Shown here piece by piece: positions 6,094-6,471 of a stretch of 6,471 nt of DNA (position 1 is its first letter; each line of letters begins with the position of its first letter). The stretch lies in the NCBI GenBank assembly GCA_018434645.1, contig JAHDOX010000101.1, positions 1-6,471 on the forward strand. Reading direction: 5' to 3'. The notes under the pieces are model-generated. The model had not been told where the DNA came from. It worked only from the letters and a program-made list of their open reading frames with translations, and did not search any database. The position numbers and the translations under genes were made by a program. Source of the DNA: Synergistales bacterium. GTDB lineage: Bacteria; Synergistota; Synergistia; Synergistales; Thermovirgaceae.

Positions 6094-6471
6094 TTACCCC
6101 TCTGAGGCTTCGCTGCATCGGGGTCCAGCCTGGCCGGCGAGTTTCAGCAATGTTCCCAGCAAAAGGTTGCAACCGGCCTCGATGTCGTCGTAACTCGTGT
6201 TCTCTTCAGGGACGTGGCTTCGGCCTCCGATGCTGGGGACAAAGATCATACCTGTTTTCGCCAGTGTGGCCAGAATGCAAGCGTCGTGTACTGCCCCGCT
6301 GTTCATCCGCCTGCAGGGGATCCCCCGTTCCCTGGCCTCGGTTTCGATGATTTCTGTAATCTCCCGGGGCAAAAAGACTGCCTCCGATCCTCCGAGAAGC
6401 CGCATTTCGGATTCAACGCCATGAAGCCGGGACTGTTTTTCGAGTTCTCGACGAAAGGCTTCGACAAAATC
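6094..6471 (-). CDS. M20-family Zn-dependent amidase (hydantoinase/carbamoylase type), C-terminal part, cut by window edge
   Basis: Read leftward, the frame is open from the window edge at 6471 to a TAA at 6094-6096, giving the last 125 residues of a protein that normally has about 400-430. MNSGAVHDA (56-64) corresponds to the conserved SGAGHDA motif. GMIFVPSIGGRSHVPEE (74-90) is the signature that carries a metal-ligand His near the C-terminus of N-carbamoyl-amino-acid hydrolases, allantoate amidohydrolases and beta-ureidopropionases. The final helix NLLLGTLLKLAG is also typical. Val replaces Gly in the first motif and Arg replaces Ile in GGISH; both are mild departures. Such enzymes are cytoplasmic and cleave N-carbamoyl or related amide bonds to free amino acids; which substrate applies here cannot be told. 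The gene converges on the TRAP relic, with 11 bp between the two stop codons. The ATG at 6403-6405 is internal, not the start. Confidence 0.88.
   Translation of the reverse strand, partial: DFVEAFRRELEKQSRLHGVESEMRLLGGSEAVFLPREITEIIETEARERGIPCRRMNSGAVHDACILATLAKTGMIFVPSIGGRSHVPEENTSYDDIEAGCNLLLGTLLKLAGQAGPRCSEASEG

Noticed and set aside
5352..6350. One continuous 332-codon gene on the + strand
   Set aside because: It joins a sensor fragment to a TRAP relic. Its last part, after about 6014, is out of the TRAP frame and runs antisense through the M20 gene, so it is not a single natural protein.

Overview
The window looks like chromosomal DNA from an anaerobic, moderately GC-rich bacterium. TRAP-TAXI permeases, an opine-type dehydrogenase, an ornithine-cyclodeaminase-family protein, a CitA/DcuS-type sensor and an M20 amidase together fit an amino-acid or organic-acid user, such as a member of Desulfobacterota or Synergistota. 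That placement is an impression from gene content and was not tested.

Left block (1-3923, + strand) is one apparent operon. It begins inside a fused 4TM/12TM TRAP permease that is cut by the window edge. The permease overlaps by 8 bp a NAD(P)-dependent octopine/nopaline-type dehydrogenase that is full length but carries an in-frame TAA at codon 87. A complete ornithine cyclodeaminase/mu-crystallin-family gene follows, with a GTG start and a strong Shine-Dalgarno. The block closes with a near-perfect 17-bp hairpin terminator at 3957-3997. The likely theme is uptake of a small organic or amino-acid-derived solute and redox chemistry on an imino, opine or amino acid. The substrate cannot be read from the sequence.

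Middle block (about 3998-5351): a possible extended -10 promoter, then a membrane protein resembling the C-terminal half of DUF2207 proteins without the usual N-terminal extracytoplasmic domain. A 166-bp spacer follows, with inverted repeats and a TATAAT box.

Right block (5352-6471) is a rearrangement scar. The first 134 or so residues of a CitA/DcuS-like sensor histidine kinase (TM1 plus ligand-sensing domain) run, in frame, into the C-terminal end of a second TRAP permease. That relic then appears to lose one base in a G run and ends at 6082. Eleven bases later, on the opposite strand, lies the C-terminal end of an M20/hydantoinase-carbamoylase-type amidase that continues past the window edge.

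The most notable observations are the kinase::TRAP junction near 5757-5775, the nonsense codon in the dehydrogenase, and the missing classical catalytic Asp in the cyclodeaminase-family protein. The broken genes could be real decay or assembly/sequence error, and raw reads would separate these. I see no CRISPR array, RNA gene, insertion sequence or convincing new defence system here.
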